Program-made: the position numbers and the translations under genes
The notes under the pieces: generated by a model
Told to the model about the DNA's origin: nothing
What the model saw: only the letters and a program-made list of their open reading frames with translations
Database searches by the model: none
Part shown: positions 4,789 to 7,415 of the stretch, piece after piece
How the letters are laid out: the number at the start of each line of letters is the position of its first letter
Numbering within the stretch: the first letter of the stretch is position 1
Source of the DNA: JBEKCP01 sp050014815
GTDB lineage: Bacteria; Planctomycetota; Planctomycetia; Pirellulales; Thermoguttaceae
Length of the DNA stretch: 7,415 bases
NCBI GenBank assembly: GCA_050014815.1
Contig: JBEKCP010000302.1
Span: 1 to 7,415 of the forward strand
Reading direction: 5' to 3'

Positions 4789-7379
4789 GGCGCCGCTTGC
4801 GGCTTCGCACCGCCCTCATCCTTCCCTCTCACCACGCATTGCACCAGGGCAAAGAGGGCCTGGTATCGCGCCTTCTCCGTTTCGTCCGGGTAGTGGGCCC
4901 AATCAGTGCCCATGTGGGCGTCGTTGAAGAGGTTGCCGAAACCGACGGCCAGGACGAGTCCCTTGCCGTAGCGTGCCTCGGCGGCGACGGTCCGCTCGTG
5001 GCCGAGACTGGCGACGGGCCGGCCGCCGAGGACCTCCCACGCGTGATCGACGCGGACCTGCTGCGGGCGGTCCCCCATGACCAGCGTGCCCTGCCAGTTC
5101 TGCTCGTACGAAATCTCCAGCCCGAAGGGCCGCAACAGGCTGTTGGCGGTGGACTGCGAGGCGTCTTCGCCGGAGTCGATCACCAGCAGGCGGCCGCCGT
5201 CGGCCACGTACCGGACCAGCCGCTCGCGATAGCGCGGCTCCGGCGGCCGGCTTGGGCAAATCACCACCAGGGCGTCGCCGGCGGCGGCCTCTTCTCCCGC
5301 GGCGCGGACGGTCATGTAACCCAGCCGCGGGATCCACTGCTCCAGCAAGGCGTAGCCGCGGCCCAGCTTGTCTTCGTTGAAGGGCCCCTTGGCCAGCGGC
5401 GCCTGCGAGACGGTGCGGTCGATGGCGATGCGCACCAACGGCCGTTGCGCCTCGGGCAGCGGCATGCCCCGGCGGTGCATAGCCTCGGTGGCCATGGACC
5501 CGCCCGCCCAACCGCACGCGGCCGCCGCGAGGAGGAGTATTGGATTTTGGATTTTGGATTTTGGATTTTGGATTTTGGATTTGAGATCTGAAATCTGGGA
5601 TTTGGAATCTTCATTTTGCATTTTGCAATTTGCAATTTGCAATTTGCAATTTGAACTACCCATTCCGCGCACCATCCACCATACAGCCCCGGCCAGTCCC
5701 AGCGCGCCGAGCCCCAGCGCGAGCCACGACCAATCCAGTGCCGGCCCCTGGTGGTCGAGCCACTCGATGAGGTTCGACAGGAGTTCCGCCTTGCCCGGCT
5801 GATAGGTGCAGAAGCTCGAGAAGACGGTCGAGTCGGCGAAGGCCAGGATGCGGCCCTCGCCGAACCGCGCCGCCCAGGCCTGTACGAAGGCCCCGCACCG
5901 CATTTCCGGGCAATGCCGGGCGAAGGGCATGAAATTGGCGTTGTGGTACTCCGGCGGCATGCTCCACAGCCGCGTGCCCTCGATCACGGTCCGGCCGCGG
6001 CTCGTGCCAGGGTCGATCGAGCACGACACGGCGAAGTCGAACCAGGGCACGTGCTGCACCGCCGGGTGCGGCACCCGCGGTGCGGTGTACCGCTCGTCGT
6101 CCGGCGCCGGCTCGGCGCTGTAGAGCACGTCGCCGCGGAAGGTGAAGCCGAACTGCCGCGTCATCTCGTTCATCGTCTGGCTGGAGTGATCGAAGTTCGT
6201 GTGGTCGCCGACGACCAGCAGGCCGCCCCCCTCTTGCACGAACCGCACGACGGCGTCGACCTCGTCCGGCCCGTACCGGGCGGTCGGGACCGAGATGATC
6301 AGCACGTCGCAGTCGGAGAGCGTCCGGCTGTCGATCTTGTCCCCCTCCCCGATCCGCGACATCGCGTAGAACTGGCCCAGATACTGGTAGGCGAGGGTGT
6401 AGGCGTAGCTGGCCCAGTGATCCTCGCCGCCGCCGTAGCTCTTGGTGTCGTAGGGGCGATCGGTCGGCGACCAGGTCGAATGGCGGTCGACCCACGCGAC
6501 GCGTCCCTGTTTCCGCGTGCCGGCCGGCTCCCATTGCAGTCCGACGGCCAGCAGGGCCGCGGCGGCAAGTAGGAGGAGATTGCAAATTGCAAATTGCAAA
6601 TTCGAGATTGCAAATTTGAAATCTGGAATTTGAGATTTGCAATTTGCAATTTGCAATTTGCAATTTGAAATCAATCGCCCTGCCACCAGCGCCGGCGGGG
6701 CCAACAGCAGCAAGTGGACCCACGGCGACAGGAACTGGTTCATGACGTGGAGCGGAAGGTCGGGCTCGGTGGGGATCGCCCGGTGCAGATAGAGGGCTAC
6801 CAGGAGCATCGCGCGGAGCGGCAGCCAGGCCAGGACGACCGCCGAGAGTCGCCCCGCAGCGCCACGCCACGCCCGCCAACGCTCGCCCGCGGGCAGCCGC
6901 GACCACGCGGCCAAGGCCAGCGTCACCAGGCCGCCGACGAGAAGGCCGATCGTGGCCGGGTCCAGCACGAGGTCCCACGTTACCGCCAGGCGATGGGTCT
7001 GCCGCAGGGTGCGCATCACGAGCATCGGGCCGTCGCCGGTCGCGTCAATGCCCATGAGGTTGGCCAGGCCGGCCAGCAGTTCGGCTGCGGGCCAGGGGAG
7101 GTCGTGCTTTCCCGATGTCCAGGCGGCGTAGAGGCGGAGCATCGCACCTTGGGCCAACAGGACCAGGCCGGCCGCGACGCAGCCCCCGGCCAACGCCCGG
7201 TGCGGACCCGGCGGGATCGCTTTTGTGAATAGCCCGAGAACCAAGCCCGCGATGATGGCCGCCGGGGCCGCCCGATACGGCCAAGGTGCGAACCACGCGA
7301 CCGGCAGCATGAGTACGAGGATCGCTACGATCTCAAGGACACTTGGTTGACCGGCGTCCAGCGAACCCCCGGATGGCAA
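4773..7379 (-). CDS. Membrane protein with two GATase-like (DUF4350/GldG-like) domains, internally duplicated
   Basis: Up to 868 residues. Six predicted helices (about 14-33, 36-53, 64-84, 142-160, 178-198, 219-235) precede a repeat-encoded loop (237-267), helix 7 (268-282) and outer domain 1 (about 283-547). Then come helix 8 (550-571), a second repeat-encoded loop (576-613), helix 9 (614-630) and outer domain 2 (631-868). The domains share motifs: CDVLIISVP (357) and DALVVICPS (702); VRFVQEGGGLLVVGDHTN (378) and VRYVADGGRLLVIDSGED (722); FGEGRILAF (506) and YGKGLVLAV (804). This is the flavodoxin/GATase-1-like layout of DUF4350 and GldG-type proteins. The usual nucleophile Cys after the GG-x-LLV strand is replaced (GDHTN, DSGED), so a non-catalytic binding or scaffold role is more likely (inference). 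The start is uncertain: the TTG at 7379 lies in a hairpin, the ATG at 7310 would cut into helix 1, and the frame stays open to the window edge. The TAA stop (4773-4775) lies inside a heptamer array. Confidence 0.75.
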   Translation of the reverse strand: MPSGGSLDAGQPSVLEIVAILVLMLPVAWFAPWPYRAAPAAIIAGLVLGLFTKAIPPGPHRALAGGCVAAGLVLLAQGAMLRLYAAWTSGKHDLPWPAAELLAGLANLMGIDATGDGPMLVMRTLRQTHRLAVTWDLVLDPATIGLLVGGLVTLALAAWSRLPAGERWRAWRGAAGRLSAVVLAWLPLRAMLLVALYLHRAIPTEPDLPLHVMNQFLSPWVHLLLLAPPALVAGRLISNCKLQIANCKSQIPDFKFAISNLQFAICNLLLLAAAALLAVGLQWEPAGTRKQGRVAWVDRHSTWSPTDRPYDTKSYGGGEDHWASYAYTLAYQYLGQFYAMSRIGEGDKIDSRTLSDCDVLIISVPTARYGPDEVDAVVRFVQEGGGLLVVGDHTNFDHSSQTMNEMTRQFGFTFRGDVLYSAEPAPDDERYTAPRVPHPAVQHVPWFDFAVSCSIDPGTSRGRTVIEGTRLWSMPPEYHNANFMPFARHCPEMRCGAFVQAWAARFGEGRILAFADSTVFSSFCTYQPGKAELLSNLIEWLDHQGPALDWSWLALGLGALGLAGAVWWMVRGMGSSNCKLQIANCKMQNEDSKSQISDLKSKIQNPKSKIQNPILLLAAAACGWAGGSMATEAMHRRGMPLPEAQRPLVRIAIDRTVSQAPLAKGPFNEDKLGRGYALLEQWIPRLGYMTVRAAGEEAAAGDALVVICPSRPPEPRYRERLVRYVADGGRLLVIDSGEDASQSTANSLLRPFGLEISYEQNWQGTLVMGDRPQQVRVDHAWEVLGGRPVASLGHERTVAAEARYGKGLVLAVGFGNLFNDAHMGTDWAHYPDETEKARYQALFALVQCVVRGKDEGGAKPQAAPIPNP
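5542..5653. repeat. Sixteen-unit AT-rich heptamer array translated between helices 8 and 9
   Basis: Sixteen consecutive 7-base units in perfect phase. Five GGATTTT grade through GGATTTG, AGATCTG, AAATCTG, GGATTTG and GAATCTT into two CATTTTG and four CAATTTG. The array is very AT-rich within GC-rich coding DNA. On the minus strand it encodes residues 576-613, with the heptapeptides KLQIANC and KIQNPKS. The last part (5622-5655) is identical over 34 bases to 6636-6669 in the other array of the same gene. Confidence 0.92.
6579..6669. repeat. Thirteen-unit AT-rich heptamer array with inverted halves, translated between helices 6 and 7
   Basis: Thirteen 7-base units in phase. The left half is ATTGCAA-type and the right half ATTTGCA-type, which are reverse complements when rotated. 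Positions 6579-6602 and 6641-6664 are therefore perfect 24-base inverted copies around a 38-base centre, able to form a long hairpin in mRNA or a cruciform in DNA. On the minus strand it encodes residues 237-267 (heptapeptides such as KLQIANC and LQFAICN) in the predicted cytoplasmic loop before helix 7. Confidence 0.92.
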
Positions 7380-7392
7380 TCCGGGGGCTTTT
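7366..7392 (+). terminator. GC-rich hairpin with T-tract at the right edge
   Basis: CCCCCGGAT (7366-7374) and ATCCGGGGG (7379-7387) form a perfect 9-bp stem with a GGCA loop, followed on the plus strand by CTTTT (7388-7392). That is a classic intrinsic terminator for plus-strand transcription. In the minus direction only TT follows the stem, so termination of a gene lying right of the window is possible but weaker. No plus-strand gene is visible to use it. It overlaps the uncertain start of the GATase-like gene, which makes the TTG at 7379 a doubtful initiation codon. Confidence 0.5.
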
Positions 7393-7415
7393 GCATGTAT
7401 ATCGTCCCCGGATGG

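Noticed and set aside
4797..5591. Plus-strand frame ending in repeated GFWILDF
   Set aside because: This is the antisense translation of the GGATTTT heptamer array, a common false protein signature, with no other coding evidence.
5542..6669. CRISPR-like repeat arrays
   Set aside because: The repeats are contiguous 7-base units without spacers of constant length, and they are in frame with the gene.
5656..6978. Minus-strand frame of 440 codons overlapping the GATase-like gene
   Set aside because: It is a shifted-frame shadow rich in Arg/Gly/Ala. It crosses a heptamer array without a stop because such arrays are open in all frames.
7325..7415. Possible C-terminus of an upstream minus-strand gene ending at TAG 7325
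   Set aside because: Only about 30 codons are visible, they run through the GC-rich hairpin, and the translation is not recognisable. It cannot be supported without sequence to the right.

Overview
This window has high GC content and carries three large, convincingly coding genes, all on the minus strand. Reading in the direction of transcription (right to left) they are: a duplicated membrane protein with two glutamine-amidotransferase-like (GATase-like, DUF4350/GldG-like) outer domains (4773-7379, start uncertain); a TMTC-like membrane protein with a C-terminal TPR superhelix (1915-4629); and an ArnT/PMT-type GT-C membrane glycosyltransferase (48-1901). The last two are separated by 13 bases and are almost certainly co-transcribed. 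A good sigma70-type promoter lies just upstream of the TPR gene. The overall look suggests a Planctomycetota-like bacterium, probably an environmental genome: GC-rich, with large TPR/GT-C membrane proteins and abundant heptanucleotide repeats of the GGATTTT, CAATTTG, GTTGTCA and GGGGTCA types. That assignment is inference from general pattern, not from a marker gene.

The unusual content is repeat DNA lodged inside the genes. Four arrays with a strict 7-base period are present (1036-1172, 4761-4788, 5542-5653, 6579-6669). Three lie inside reading frames and are translated, each falling in a loop between two predicted membrane helices, on the predicted cytoplasmic side. The fourth supplies the stop codon of its gene. 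Because 7 leaves a remainder of 1 when divided by 3, a heptamer array reads as the same cyclic heptapeptide in all three frames. It is therefore either open in every frame or closed in every frame, and the in-gene arrays use only stop-free units. A separate long inverted repeat (about 1752-1831), next to a small palindrome (1842-1855), makes up nearly all of the first 50 codons of the glycosyltransferase. It looks like a bidirectional terminator.

Layout: 1-47, downstream of the last stop, with nothing recognised; 48-1901 GT-C glycosyltransferase with two repeat insertions; 1902-1914 spacer with a weak ribosome binding site; 1915-4629 TMTC-like TPR protein; 4630-4772 intergenic, with promoter, leader and ribosome binding site; 4761-4788 heptamer array across the end of the upstream gene; 4773-7379 GATase-like membrane protein with two translated arrays; 7366-7413 competing hairpins at the right edge. 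No RNA genes, CRISPR array, transposase or plus-strand gene could be supported.

How the genes might work together: two GT-C-type membrane enzymes side by side suggest transfer of lipid-linked sugars onto protein or glycan outside the cytoplasmic membrane. The GATase-like protein may be a non-catalytic envelope component. Its link to the other two rests only on adjacency, and the separate promoter argues it need not be co-regulated.
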